Assembly: GCF_024807145.1 (NCBI RefSeq)
Contig: NZ_JANUCA010000002.1
Span: 494,528 to 558,527, forward strand
Source of the DNA: Microbacterium sp. AK031
GTDB lineage: Bacteria > Actinomycetota > Actinomycetes > Actinomycetales > Microbacteriaceae
DNA: 64,000 nt
Direction of reading: 5' to 3'
Shown: piece after piece, positions 10,056 to 18,733 of the stretch
Layout of the letters: every line of letters begins with the position of its first letter
How positions within the stretch are numbered: position 1 is the first letter of the stretch
Position numbers and translations under genes: made by a program
Notes under the pieces: model-generated
What the model was told of the DNA's origin: nothing
The model's database searches: none
What the model saw: only the letters and a program-made list of their open reading frames with translations

Positions 10056-10349
10056 ATGACAATGGCCACCCCCGTCATGCAGTTCGAAGCCGATCTCCTG
10101 CATCCTCAAGAAGCCGCCGGTTGGACCGTCTTCGAGGCACCTGGATCCGTCGAGGCGTTCGGCACCGGCAAACCCGTGCGGGTCGTCGGCACACTCGACG
10201 ACATCCCCATCGCCCTCACACTGCTGCCGTCTGGTCGTGGACACCATTTCGGCCCCGTCAAGGCCGCCACCCGCAAGCTGCTCGGAAAGGGTGCGGGCGA
10301 CCGCGTCATCGTGCGGATCGAGGCGGCGCGGAACGAGGCGGCATCGTGA
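10056..10349 (+). CDS. DUF1905 domain protein
   Basis: 97 aa. The central part (VVGTLDDIPIALTLLPSGRGHHFGPVKAATRKLLGKGAGDRV) is a compact beta-rich DUF1905 fold, often found alone or fused to YdeI-like domains. Function is unknown. The ATG at 10056 and a second ATG at 10062 are both possible. It overlaps the hydrolase start by 4 bp (GTGA), so the two form an operon. Confidence 0.8.
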   Translation: MTMATPVMQFEADLLHPQEAAGWTVFEAPGSVEAFGTGKPVRVVGTLDDIPIALTLLPSGRGHHFGPVKAATRKLLGKGAGDRVIVRIEAARNEAAS

Positions 10350-11134
10350 CGATCCTCGCGACCACCCGCGGCGACCGAATCGCGTACGACGACCTCGGAC
10401 CGGCCGGCGCACCGAGCGTCGTGTTCATCAGCGGCGCCGGTCCCGCGCGCGCGGAGGATCCGATCACCCTCGACACCGCCGAGAAGCTCGCACCTCTCGG
10501 TGTGCGCTCGCTCTTCGCTGATCGACTGGGCCGAGGCGAGAGCACTTCGGCCGGCGAGATCGGGCTCGGCGCCCAGCTCGACGCGATCGTGGAGCTCGCC
10601 GCGACTGCGCGGGCCGGTGTCATCCTCGTCGGCCACTCCTCGGGATGCGCGATCGCGATGCTCGCGGCACATCGGGTGCCTGATCTCGTCGGCCTGGTGC
10701 TGTGGGAGGCTCCGTTGGGACTCTTCCCCGAGGGCGCCCCGGCGTGGTGGAGCGGCGTCAGCACCGCCATCGCCCAGGGCGCGCTCGAGACGGCTGTCGA
10801 GCGGTACATGGTCGGGATGCCGCCCGAATGGCTCGAGGAGCTGAAGGCATCCCCCGCCTATCCGGAGATCGTTCTCGGCTGGGTGCCCGACGGCGAGGCC
10901 CTGGCGCTCGTGGAGCAGAGAGGAAGCCGTGCGACGCTCGCCGAAGTATCCGCTCCGGTGCTGGCCCTCACCGGCAGCGAGACCTTCCCCGGCATGCGGG
11001 AGACCGCTGCGGAGATAGCCGACTCGGCAGCACAGGGCTCTGCCGAGCAGCTGCTCGGCTCAGGGCATTCCTGGGATCCGGACGCCATGGCCGAGCGCCT
11101 CGCGCGCGCAGTGCACGAGGCGCTCAGGCCCTGA
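10346..11134 (+). CDS. Alpha/beta hydrolase
   Basis: 262 aa. The nucleophile elbow GHSSG (97-101, Ser99) and a C-terminal GSGHSWD His give a Ser-type catalytic set. The N-terminus has FISGAGPARAED in the oxyanion-loop position. The GTG start at 10346 overlaps the DUF1905 stop. The frame is open farther upstream but there it runs through the DUF1905 gene. Substrate unknown. It converges on clpB with a 9-bp gap. Confidence 0.88.
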   Translation: MTILATTRGDRIAYDDLGPAGAPSVVFISGAGPARAEDPITLDTAEKLAPLGVRSLFADRLGRGESTSAGEIGLGAQLDAIVELAATARAGVILVGHSSGCAIAMLAAHRVPDLVGLVLWEAPLGLFPEGAPAWWSGVSTAIAQGALETAVERYMVGMPPEWLEELKASPAYPEIVLGWVPDGEALALVEQRGSRATLAEVSAPVLALTGSETFPGMRETAAEIADSAAQGSAEQLLGSGHSWDPDAMAERLARAVHEALRP

Positions 11135-11143
11135 CGCACGCCA

Positions 11144-13297
11144 TCACGACTCGCTGGTGAGCACCAACCCCGAGCCGTCCGCAGCCATGTCCACTCGAAC
11201 CGAATCCCCGTCGCGCACCCCACCCGAGAGCAGCGCGGTGGCGAGCTTGTTCTGCACCTCGTTCGTGATGAGCCTGCGCAGCGGACGCGCCCCGTACACG
11301 GGGTCGTACCCGCGCTCGGCGAGCCACGAACGCGCATCGGGCGTGACGGCGAGGGTGAGCCGCCGTTCACGCAGTCGGGTGTGCAACTGATCGATCGCGA
11401 GCTCGACGATCTGGGCCAGGTCGTCCTCCGTGAGCGCCTGGAAGATCACGATGTCGTCGAGGCGGTTCACGAACTCCGGCTTGAACGACTGACGCACGAG
11501 CGTCATGACGCTGTCGCGCTTCTCGTCGATCGACAGCATCGGATCGATGAGGATCGGCGAGCCGAGGTTCGAGGTGAGGATCAGGATGACGTTCGAGAAG
11601 TCGACCGTGCGTCCCTGCCCATCCGTCAGGCGACCGTCGTCCATGACCTGCAGCAGCACGTCGAAGACCTCGGGATGCGCCTTCTCGATCTCGTCCAGCA
11701 GCACGACGCTGTACGGACGGCGTCGGACGGCCTCGGTGAGCTGTCCGCCCTGCTCGTAGCCGACGTAGCCGGGAGGGGCGCCGACCAGCCGCGACACGGT
11801 GTGCTTCTCGCCGTACTCCGACATGTCGATGCGCACCATGGCGTGCTCGTCGTCGAACAGGAACTCGGCGAGGGCTTTGGCGAGCTCGGTCTTGCCCACA
11901 CCGGTCGGCCCGAGGAACAGGAACGATCCGGTCGGGCGCCCTGGGTCACTGATGCCCGCACGCGAGCGGCGCACAGCATCCGACACGGCCTGCACAGCAT
12001 CCTTCTGACCGATCAGGCGCTTGCCGAGTTCGGCCTCCAGGTGCAGGAGCTTCTCGGTCTCGCCCTGGAGCAGGCGCCCGACAGGGATGCCGGTCCACGC
12101 GGCGATGACACCGGCGATGTCCTCTTCGGTCACCTGGTCACCCACCATGCGGCCTTCGCCGTCTTCGGATTCCTCGGACTGCTCCGCCTCGATCAGCTGA
12201 CGCTCCAGCGCCGGGATCTCGGCGTACAGCAGCCGTGACGCCTTCTCCAGGTTGCCTTCGCGCTGCGCGCGTTCGGCGTCGCTGCGTGCAGCATCCAATC
12301 GGGTCTTGAGATCGCCGACCTTGTTCAGCGAAGCACGCTCGCGCTCCCACCGCTCCTGCAGCTCGCCGAGCTTCTCCTTCTCAGCGGCCAGGTCGGCGCG
12401 CAGCGTTGCGAGGCGCTCCTTCGAAGCCGCGTCCTTCTCCTTCTTGAGCGCGAGCTCTTCCAGCTTCAGTCGGTCGACGTGACGGCGCAGCTCATCTATC
12501 TCGACGGGAGCGGAGTCGATCTCCATGCGCAGGCGTGAGGCGGCCTCGTCGATCAGGTCGATGGCCTTGTCCGGCAGCTGGCGCGACGGGATGTACCGGT
12601 TGGAGAGGGATGCCGCGGCGACCAGCGCACTGTCGGAGATCGCCACTTTGTGGTGCGCCTCATACCGCTCTTTGAGCCCGCGCAGGATCGCGATGGTGTC
12701 CTCGACCGTTGGCTCGCCGACATAGACCTGCTGGAATCGGCGCTCGAGTGCCGCATCCTTCTCGATGAACTCCCGGTACTCGTTGAGCGTCGTCGCACCG
12801 ATCAGCCGCAGCTCGCCGCGGGCGAGCATGGGCTTGAGCATGTTGGACGCCGCGACCGATCCTTCGCCGCCACCGGCGCCCATCAGCGTGTGCAGCTCGT
12901 CGATGAACGTGATGACCTGCCCGTCAGACTCGGTGATCTCCTTGAGGACCTGCTTCAGGCGCTCCTCGAACTGACCTCGGTACATCGCACCGGCGACCAG
13001 CGCCGAGATGTCGAGCGTGATGAGCTCTTTGTCCTTGAGGGATTCCGCGACGTCTCCCGCGACGATCCGCTGGGCAAGACCCTCCACGACCGCGGTCTTT
13101 CCGACGCCCGGTTCACCGATCAGCACGGGGTTGTTCTTCGTGCGACGGGTGAGCACCTGGCTGACGCGTCGGATCTCACTGTCACGCCCGATCACCGGAT
13201 CGAGCTTGCCCTGACGCGCGCGATCGGTGAGGTTGATGCCGAACTGCTCGAGGGCGGACTGCTGGTCGTCTTGCTGCGGCTGTGCGGGATTGGTCAT
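11144..13297 (-). CDS. clpB: ClpB-type AAA+ disaggregase lacking the N-terminal domain
   Basis: 717 aa. Two AAA+ modules are present: Walker A GEPGVGKT at 61-68 and a second GPTGVGKT, with the coiled-coil M-domain (about 260-390) that distinguishes ClpB from ClpA/C between them. ClpB threads aggregated proteins through its pore together with DnaK/DnaJ/GrpE, which are encoded at 46510-50035. The product begins directly with [23 protein letters not shown]. Compared with E. coli ClpB (Walker A Lys212, here Lys67), about 145 N-terminal residues, the Clp_N domain, are missing. A HAIR operator sits 27 bp upstream of the start codon. Confidence 0.95.
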   Translation of the reverse strand: MTNPAQPQQDDQQSALEQFGINLTDRARQGKLDPVIGRDSEIRRVSQVLTRRTKNNPVLIGEPGVGKTAVVEGLAQRIVAGDVAESLKDKELITLDISALVAGAMYRGQFEERLKQVLKEITESDGQVITFIDELHTLMGAGGGEGSVAASNMLKPMLARGELRLIGATTLNEYREFIEKDAALERRFQQVYVGEPTVEDTIAILRGLKERYEAHHKVAISDSALVAAASLSNRYIPSRQLPDKAIDLIDEAASRLRMEIDSAPVEIDELRRHVDRLKLEELALKKEKDAASKERLATLRADLAAEKEKLGELQERWERERASLNKVGDLKTRLDAARSDAERAQREGNLEKASRLLYAEIPALERQLIEAEQSEESEDGEGRMVGDQVTEEDIAGVIAAWTGIPVGRLLQGETEKLLHLEAELGKRLIGQKDAVQAVSDAVRRSRAGISDPGRPTGSFLFLGPTGVGKTELAKALAEFLFDDEHAMVRIDMSEYGEKHTVSRLVGAPPGYVGYEQGGQLTEAVRRRPYSVVLLDEIEKAHPEVFDVLLQVMDDGRLTDGQGRTVDFSNVILILTSNLGSPILIDPMLSIDEKRDSVMTLVRQSFKPEFVNRLDDIVIFQALTEDDLAQIVELAIDQLHTRLRERRLTLAVTPDARSWLAERGYDPVYGARPLRRLITNEVQNKLATALLSGGVRDGDSVRVDMAADGSGLVLTSES

Positions 13298-13323
13298 CGT
13301 CCCCTCCTGGACTGCTTCTCTTC

Positions 13324-13350
13324 AAAGTTGAGTGGTGTTGACTCAACTTT
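13324..13350. promoter_or_regulatory. HAIR element (HspR binding site) in front of clpB
   Basis: AAAGTTGAGT and ACTCAACTTT are perfect 10-bp inverted arms separated by exactly 7 nt (13334-13340). The established HspR-associated repeat is CTTGAGT-N7-ACTCAAG, so 6 of 7 bases in each core arm match. It lies between the coaBC stop and the clpB start, on the clpB upstream side. HspR is encoded at 45985-46410. Confidence 0.9.
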
Positions 13351-13353
13351 ACC

Positions 13354-14556
13354 TCAACGGCGCGTTTTCTGCACGGCGTCCCAGAGAGCGCGAGCGACGT
13401 GACGCTTCGAACCATCGGCCATCCCCACGACCGATCCACCCTCGCCGATGATCTCGATCGCGTTCTCGGCCTTCTCGAAGCCGTGCTCGGCATCCGCGAG
13501 ATTGACCGCGAGCAGATCGACACCCTTGCGCTCGCGCTTGCGCCGGGCGCGCTCGCGTCGCTCCTCCGAATCGGACAGCGTCTCCGCCGCGAAGGCGACG
13601 ATCGTCTGACTCTGCGGGCGAGAGGCTGCGAGGCCGGCGACGATGTCGGCGTTCTCCACCAGATCGATGCGATCGAGAAGGCCGGCCTCCTTGGTGAGCT
13701 TCTGATCCGACGGCGCGGCCGGCCGATAGTCGGCGACGGCCGCCGCCATGATCACGACATCGGCGGATGCCGCAGCATCCGTCATCGCCTCGCCGAGTTG
13801 CGCGGCAGTGCCGACCCCACGCACGCGGATGCGCGGATGCCGTGCCTCGGCGAGCACGTCATCCGCGATGTTCGCGGCGACCAGGTCGACTTCGGCGCCG
13901 CGGGCCGCGGCCTCGGCGGCGAGCGCCACCCCCTGCCTTCCGCTCGAGCGATTGCCGAGGAAGCGCACGGGATCGATGGGCTCGCGCGTCCCCCCGGCCG
14001 AGACGGCGACTCGCATCCCGACGAGGTCCTGAGGGTCGAGCAGCGCGAGGGCCGCATCGACGATCTCCTCCGGTTCGAGCATCCGGCCGGGACCTGAATC
14101 GCCGCCCGTCAGCTCGCCTTCGTCGGGGCCGAAGACGCTGACGCCCCGCTCGCGCAGGGTCTGGATGTTCGCCTGGGTGGCCGGATGCCGCCACATCTCC
14201 GTGTGCATGGCCGGTGCGATCGCGACGGGTGCCGTCGTCGCCAGCAGGGTCGTGCCGAGCAGATCATCCGCAAGCCCTGCGGTTATCTTCGCGATCGTGT
14301 TCGCGGTGGCGGGGGCGACGATCACCAGTTCAGCCGCCTGCCCGATGGCGACGTGCCGCACCTTCGCCACGTCATCGTGCACGCTCGTCGTGACGGTGTT
14401 GCGGCTGATCGACTCCCAGGTCGGCGCGCCGACGAAACGCAGCGCATTCTCGGTCGGGATCACGGTGACCTCATGTCCTGCCTTGATCAGCAGTCGAACG
14501 AGGTGAACGGTCTTGTACGCGGCGATGCCGCCAGTGACGCCGACGACGATGTTCAT
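13354..14556 (-). CDS. coaBC: Bifunctional phosphopantothenoylcysteine decarboxylase/phosphopantothenate-cysteine ligase
   Basis: 400 aa, coenzyme A biosynthesis. The N-terminal flavoprotein CoaC half has VGVTGGIAAYK, the PATANT loop and PAMHTEMW. The C-terminal CoaB half has SAGGTREPIDPVRFLGNRSSG and the AAAVADYRP motif. Two activities act in sequence on 4'-phosphopantothenate with cysteine. The ATG at 14554-14556 gives the normal N-terminus. It reads toward clpB, but the HAIR box between them suggests separate initiation for clpB. Confidence 0.95.
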   Translation of the reverse strand: MNIVVGVTGGIAAYKTVHLVRLLIKAGHEVTVIPTENALRFVGAPTWESISRNTVTTSVHDDVAKVRHVAIGQAAELVIVAPATANTIAKITAGLADDLLGTTLLATTAPVAIAPAMHTEMWRHPATQANIQTLRERGVSVFGPDEGELTGGDSGPGRMLEPEEIVDAALALLDPQDLVGMRVAVSAGGTREPIDPVRFLGNRSSGRQGVALAAEAAARGAEVDLVAANIADDVLAEARHPRIRVRGVGTAAQLGEAMTDAAASADVVIMAAAVADYRPAAPSDQKLTKEAGLLDRIDLVENADIVAGLAASRPQSQTIVAFAAETLSDSEERRERARRKRERKGVDLLAVNLADAEHGFEKAENAIEIIGEGGSVVGMADGSKRHVARALWDAVQKTRR

Positions 14557-14648
14557 GTGTCGATTCTGCCCTGTGTCGGCACGGCGGGGGCGGCCGATGT
14601 GAGGCTATCCCGTGACGACAGCGGCGCGAAAGCGTAACGTGACGGGAT

Positions 14649-16124
14649 ATGAGCACTCCTCCGGCGCCCTCGGCGCCCACTCTGGGTTCCGCGGACAGTG
14701 GCTTCTTCGGCCACCCGCGCGCTCTCGCACACATCTTCGGCGTCGAGATGTGGGAGCGGTTCAGCTTCTACGGCATGCAGGGCATCCTGCTCATCTACCT
14801 GTACTACTCGGCCACCGACGGCGGACTCGGGCTGCCCGAGGCAGAGGCGGCCGGGATCGTGGGCGCATACGGCGGCGCCGTGTACTTGTCGACGATCCTC
14901 GGGGCCTGGATCGCCGATCGACTGCTCGGCGCGGAACGCGTGCTCTTCCTCAGCGCGATCGTCATCGTGGCAGGGCACCTCGCATTGGCGCTGCTGCCCG
15001 GATTCGTCGGAGTCGGTGTCGGACTCGTCCTCGTCGCCATCGGGTCCGGCGGGCTGAAGGCGACCGCGACGTCGGTCGTCGGCACGCTGTACTCCGCAGA
15101 CGACACCCGGCGCGACGGCGGCTTCTCGCTCTTCTACCTCGGCATCAATCTCGGCGCGTTCCTCGGTCCGATCCTGACCGGGTTGCTGCAGTCCACGGTC
15201 GGCTTCCACTGGGGCTTCGGGCTCGCCGCCGTCGGAATGATCGCCGGGCTCGTGCAGTACTCGTTCGGTCGCCGCGGCCTTCCGGAGGAGGCTCGAAAGG
15301 TCTCGAACCCCCTCCCGCGGCGCGGATACCCGCTCGTCGCGGGCATCGCCGCAGGCGCAGTGGTCGTCATCGTCGCGCTCGTCCTCATCGGCGTCATCCG
15401 CGCCGACAACCTCGCACTGGTCGTCATCATCACGGTCATCGCCGCGACGATCGCGTACTTCGCCGTGATCCTCGGCAGCCGCAAGGTGACGTCCGAGGAA
15501 CGCAGTCGCGTGTGGGCCTTCGTGCCGCTCTTCCTGACATCGGTGGCGTTCTGGTCGCTGTACCAGCAGCAGTTCACGGTGCTCACGGTCTACTCCGACA
15601 AGCGTCTGAATCGCGATCTGTTCGGCTGGGAGATGCCGGTCTCATGGGTGCAGTCGATCAACCCCGTGTTCATCATCGTGCTCTCGGGCGTCTTCGCCTG
15701 GCTGTGGACGCGACTCGGCACACGCCAGCCGTCGACGCCGGTGAAGTTCGGAATCGCCGCGATCGCCATGGGAGGGGCATTCCTGCTCTTCCTGCCCTTC
15801 GCCGGCGGCGGCGAGAACTCGACGCCGATGCTGGCGATCATCGGCATCCTGTTCGCCTTCACCGTTGCGGAACTGCTGCTCTCCCCTGTCGGGCTTTCGG
15901 TGACGACGAAGCTCGCGCCGCAGGCATTCCACACGCAGATGGTCGCGCTCTTCTTCCTCTCCGTGTCGCTGGGCACGGCGCTGGCTGGCCAGCTTGCGAC
16001 GTTCTACGATCCGACGGACGAGGTGCCGTACTTCCTCGTTCTCGGACTCATCGCGGCGGCAGTGGGAGTGGCGATGCTGCTCGGGGCCAAGCCCGTGCTG
16101 CGCCTCATGAAGGGTGTGCGATAG
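14649..16124 (+). CDS. POT/PTR2 family proton-dependent oligopeptide transporter
   Basis: 491 aa, about 14 hydrophobic helices. Family motifs are EMWERFSFYG in helix 1 (ExxERF proton-coupling motif) and FYLGINLGAF (PTR2 signature). It imports di- or tripeptides with protons. The ATG has no clear Shine-Dalgarno, but TAACGT ends 8 nt upstream, which fits a leaderless or near-leaderless transcript. It is a single-gene unit between coaBC (divergent) and the NRDE gene. Confidence 0.93.
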   Translation: MSTPPAPSAPTLGSADSGFFGHPRALAHIFGVEMWERFSFYGMQGILLIYLYYSATDGGLGLPEAEAAGIVGAYGGAVYLSTILGAWIADRLLGAERVLFLSAIVIVAGHLALALLPGFVGVGVGLVLVAIGSGGLKATATSVVGTLYSADDTRRDGGFSLFYLGINLGAFLGPILTGLLQSTVGFHWGFGLAAVGMIAGLVQYSFGRRGLPEEARKVSNPLPRRGYPLVAGIAAGAVVVIVALVLIGVIRADNLALVVIITVIAATIAYFAVILGSRKVTSEERSRVWAFVPLFLTSVAFWSLYQQQFTVLTVYSDKRLNRDLFGWEMPVSWVQSINPVFIIVLSGVFAWLWTRLGTRQPSTPVKFGIAAIAMGGAFLLFLPFAGGGENSTPMLAIIGILFAFTVAELLLSPVGLSVTTKLAPQAFHTQMVALFFLSVSLGTALAGQLATFYDPTDEVPYFLVLGLIAAAVGVAMLLGAKPVLRLMKGVR

Positions 16125-16161
16125 CACCCCCCGGTATCCGGCAGCACCTAGACTCGGTCGC

Positions 16162-16851
16162 GTGTGCACCGTCGTGATCGATGTCGCTGAGGCGGGAGGG
16201 TCGCGACTGCTCGCGGTCCGAGATGAGGATCCCCAGCGCGCCTGGGATTCGCTCGGCGAATGGTGGCCCGATCGCTACGCGGGGGTGATCGGCATCCGCG
16301 ATCGCCGTGCCGGCGGTGCGTGGCTCGCAGCGGATCCTCGCACTCGGCGTCTTGCCGTGCTGCTGAACCGCGCCGACATCCTCGATCTTCCCGAAGACCG
16401 GGTGCGCAGTCGTGGCAGCCTGGCTCTGGAATCGGTCGCCGGACGGTCGCCGGTCGCTCCGCTGCCGATGCACGGCTTCAATCTCCTGGAGGTCGGACCG
16501 GATGCTGCCCGCGTGCTGTCGTGGGATGGAGAGGTGCTGACGGAGACCCCGGTGCCGACGGGCGTGCACATGATCGCGCACGATGGGCTCGACGACCCTG
16601 CGACGGCCCGCATCGCCAGGTGGCTGCCGGAGTTCAGAGCCCACGCGGCCACGACAGACGATTGGGACGACGAGTGGATCGAGTTGCTCGCAGCATCCAC
16701 TGCCCTCGACCCCACCGACGACGCCGCGATCATCCGTGACAACCGCCCGCACGGGTATCCGACACAGTCTCTGCTGTACTGCGTCGCCGCCGTCGGCCAC
16801 GAAGGGCTCGAGGTACGCGGAACCGCGCTACCGGTGCCGGGGCACTGGTAG
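16162..16851 (+). CDS. NRDE (TANGO2-like) family protein
   Basis: 229 aa. It begins M-C-T-V and has the RDE motif (AVRDEDPQRAWD) plus GGAWLA and LLNR, matching the NRDE/TANGO2 family (Ntn-hydrolase-like fold, with Cys2 as potential nucleophile after Met removal). The biochemical role is unresolved. The GTG at 16162 is chosen because Cys must follow Met and because TAGACT (16150-16155) ends 6 nt upstream, indicating a leaderless start. Confidence 0.8.
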   Translation: MCTVVIDVAEAGGSRLLAVRDEDPQRAWDSLGEWWPDRYAGVIGIRDRRAGGAWLAADPRTRRLAVLLNRADILDLPEDRVRSRGSLALESVAGRSPVAPLPMHGFNLLEVGPDAARVLSWDGEVLTETPVPTGVHMIAHDGLDDPATARIARWLPEFRAHAATTDDWDDEWIELLAASTALDPTDDAAIIRDNRPHGYPTQSLLYCVAAVGHEGLEVRGTALPVPGHW

Positions 16852-16871
16852 CCCGTCGAAGACTGAGCAGG

Positions 16872-17837
16872 TCAGGCCGCGGGTTGGTCTGCGCACGCGA
16901 ACTTCGCACGGTACGCCGTCGGCGTCGTCGCGAGCACCCGTGAGAAGTTCTGCCGCAGCACGGCGGCAGAACCGAATCCGCATTCCACGGCGATCGCGTC
17001 CAGACCCAGGTCGGAGCGTTCGAGCAGTCGCTGCGCGTGAATGATGCGCTGTCTGGCCAGCCACGCAGCCGGCGTCGCACCGTGCTCGGCTTTGAAGCGA
17101 CGCGCGAAGGTGCGCGGCGACATGTGGGCACGCGTCGCGAGTTGATCGACGGTCAGCTCCTCGCGGAGATTCCCGATCGCCCAGTCCGTGACCGCGACGA
17201 GCGAGTCGGTCTGCGCCACCGGCAGCGGGCGATCGATGTACTGCGCCTGACCGCCGTCGCGCTGCGGCGGCACGACCATGCGACGAGCGATGCGGTTCGT
17301 GAGCTCCGCGCCGATCTCCTGACGCAGCAGATATAGGCAGGCATCAAGACCGGCGGCGGTCCCCGCACTCGTGATGATGCGCGCGTCTTGCACGAACAGC
17401 ACATCGGGATCGACGTCGATCTGGGGGAACATCGCGATCATCTCGTCGGCGTACATCCAGTGCGTCGTCGCGCGGCGGCCGTCGAGCACCCCCGCCTGCG
17501 CGAGGATGAACGATCCGCTGCAGATGCTGAGCAGCCAGGCACCCCTCGCATCCGCATCGCGCACCACATCGAGGACACGCTCGTCGGTGGCTCCCCACGA
17601 TGTACGCGGGATCGGGCAGACGACGACGAGGTCGGCCTCATATGCGAACGAGAGGTCATCCTCGACATTGATGGAGAAGCCGATCTTCGAGGTCACTGCG
17701 CCCGGATCGGCGGTGACGACGCGGAAGTCGAAGTTCGGCACACCGTCATCCGTGCGGTCGAGGCCGAACGCCTCACAGGCGACTCCGAACTCGAACGGGG
17801 CGAACCCTTCTTGAACGATGCAGGCGACGGTCTTCAT
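16872..17837 (-). CDS. GlxA-type AraC family regulator with DJ-1/PfpI-like domain
   Basis: 321 aa. The N-terminal class-I glutamine-amidotransferase-like domain (MKTVACIVQEGFAPFEFGVACE ... LLSICSGSFILAQAGVLDGR) carries a Cys at the elbow. It is followed by two AraC-type HTH motifs (LTVDQLATRAHMSPRTFARRF and DAIAVECGFGSAAVLRQNF). The ATG at 17835-17837 follows GAGGGAG. The 41 upstream in-frame residues lie in the divergent promoter region and are excluded. The likely target is itself or the divergent small membrane gene. Confidence 0.9.
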   Translation of the reverse strand: MKTVACIVQEGFAPFEFGVACEAFGLDRTDDGVPNFDFRVVTADPGAVTSKIGFSINVEDDLSFAYEADLVVVCPIPRTSWGATDERVLDVVRDADARGAWLLSICSGSFILAQAGVLDGRRATTHWMYADEMIAMFPQIDVDPDVLFVQDARIITSAGTAAGLDACLYLLRQEIGAELTNRIARRMVVPPQRDGGQAQYIDRPLPVAQTDSLVAVTDWAIGNLREELTVDQLATRAHMSPRTFARRFKAEHGATPAAWLARQRIIHAQRLLERSDLGLDAIAVECGFGSAAVLRQNFSRVLATTPTAYRAKFACADQPAA

Positions 17838-17874
17838 GGCGCTCCCTCGATTCCTGAACTCGACCATTACAGTT

Positions 17875-17947
17875 TGGCAGTTTTGTGATGATCTATGTCG
17901 ATTCTGCCACTCGTGGCATGAATACGCCGTCCGTAGTATTTCTGCCA
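17875..17947. promoter_or_regulatory. Divergent control region with four TGCCA/TGGCA half-sites
   Basis: Between the GlxA-type regulator and the small membrane gene there are TGGCAG (17875-17880), TGCCAC-TC-GTGGCA (17905-17918, a perfect 6+2+6 palindrome) and TTCTGCCA at 17902-17909 and again at 17940-17947. Repeated half-sites are what AraC-type regulators use, so this is the inferred operator. Confidence 0.5.
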
Positions 17948-18108
17948 TGGTCATCATCATCCTTCTTGCAGCACTCGCCCTGGCCGGCGTCGTCGCGACA
18001 CTCGTGGAACTGCGTCGCGACGGCTTCCGTGCAGTCGCAACGGACTGGACGCGCGTCGCGGAATGCGACAGCCTCAGCGACGCGGAAACATCACTGATCT
18101 ACCGCTGA
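17947..18108 (+). CDS. Small single-span membrane protein (hypothetical)
   Basis: 53 aa. An N-terminal hydrophobic helix (VIIILLAALALAGVVATLVEL) is followed by a charged tail ending SLSDAETSLIYR. The ATG at 17947 lies 7 nt after TAGTAT (17934-17939), a good leaderless -10 arrangement, which is the main support for this short gene. Function unknown. It is divergent from the GlxA-type regulator. Confidence 0.65.
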   Translation: MVIIILLAALALAGVVATLVELRRDGFRAVATDWTRVAECDSLSDAETSLIYR

Positions 18109-18136
18109 CGAGGGAGCCGCGGATATGCTCAACGGC

Positions 18137-18697
18137 ATGAGCGATCCGCAGCAGCCCCCGGTTCCGCCGTATGCGTCGAACGCTCCTCAGCCACCGCAGC
18201 CCGGCCATCCGGCGCAACCCGGCTACGCGGGGCAGCCTGCGCCGAACGCCGCGCCGGCTCCGACCGCGAACCACTATTACCAGGGCGGGGCGCCGCAAGC
18301 CCAGCACCCGCAGACCCAGCACCCGCAGACCCAGCAGCCCTACGGTCAGCCCGCGTATCCGTCGGCCGCGCGGGGCCCGTCCGGCGCCAACACGCCGGGT
18401 CGGATCGGATTCGTCATCGGACTCGTGGGGCTCTTCCTCGGTCTGCTGTCGAGTGTGATCATCCAGATCATGATCCGCACCTCCGACTATCAGTTGATCA
18501 GCCTCATCAGTGGGGCGTTCGCAGTGATCACCTTTCTCGCAGCACTGGCGGCTCTCATCTTCGGCATCGTCGGGCTCCGTCGACCAGGGGCGCCTCACGG
18601 ACTCGCGGGCATCGCGACCGGACTCGGCGGGGCCGGCGTCGTCGGCGCCGGGTTCAGCTTCATCCTCACCGCGTTCAGCGCGGTGCTCTACTTCTGA
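18137..18697 (+). CDS. DUF4190-like membrane protein with Pro/Gln-rich N-terminus
   Basis: 186 aa. Residues 1-85 are disordered and rich in Pro, Gln and Ala. Then come three to four membrane segments (IGFVIGLVGLFLGLLSSVIIQIM, SGAFAVITFLAALAALIFGIVGL, and a Gly-rich C-terminal pair). The ATG at 18137 (MSDPQQ) is preferred because TATGCT (18124-18129) lies 7 nt upstream, the spacing of a leaderless gene. An ATG at 18125 with GAGGGAG upstream would add four residues. Function unknown. Confidence 0.75.
   Translation: MSDPQQPPVPPYASNAPQPPQPGHPAQPGYAGQPAPNAAPAPTANHYYQGGAPQAQHPQTQHPQTQQPYGQPAYPSAARGPSGANTPGRIGFVIGLVGLFLGLLSSVIIQIMIRTSDYQLISLISGAFAVITFLAALAALIFGIVGLRRPGAPHGLAGIATGLGGAGVVGAGFSFILTAFSAVLYF
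18302..18331 (+). repeat. Two tandem copies of a 15-bp coding repeat
   Basis: CAGCACCCGCAGACC occurs twice in direct succession and partly a third time. It encodes Gln-His-Pro-Gln-Thr repeats in the disordered N-terminus of the membrane protein. Such in-frame repeats can change copy number by slippage. Confidence 0.8.
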
Positions 18698-18733
18698 AGC
18701 CCTGCGCCCGAACCACGAGCCGCCGTCCTGCGA

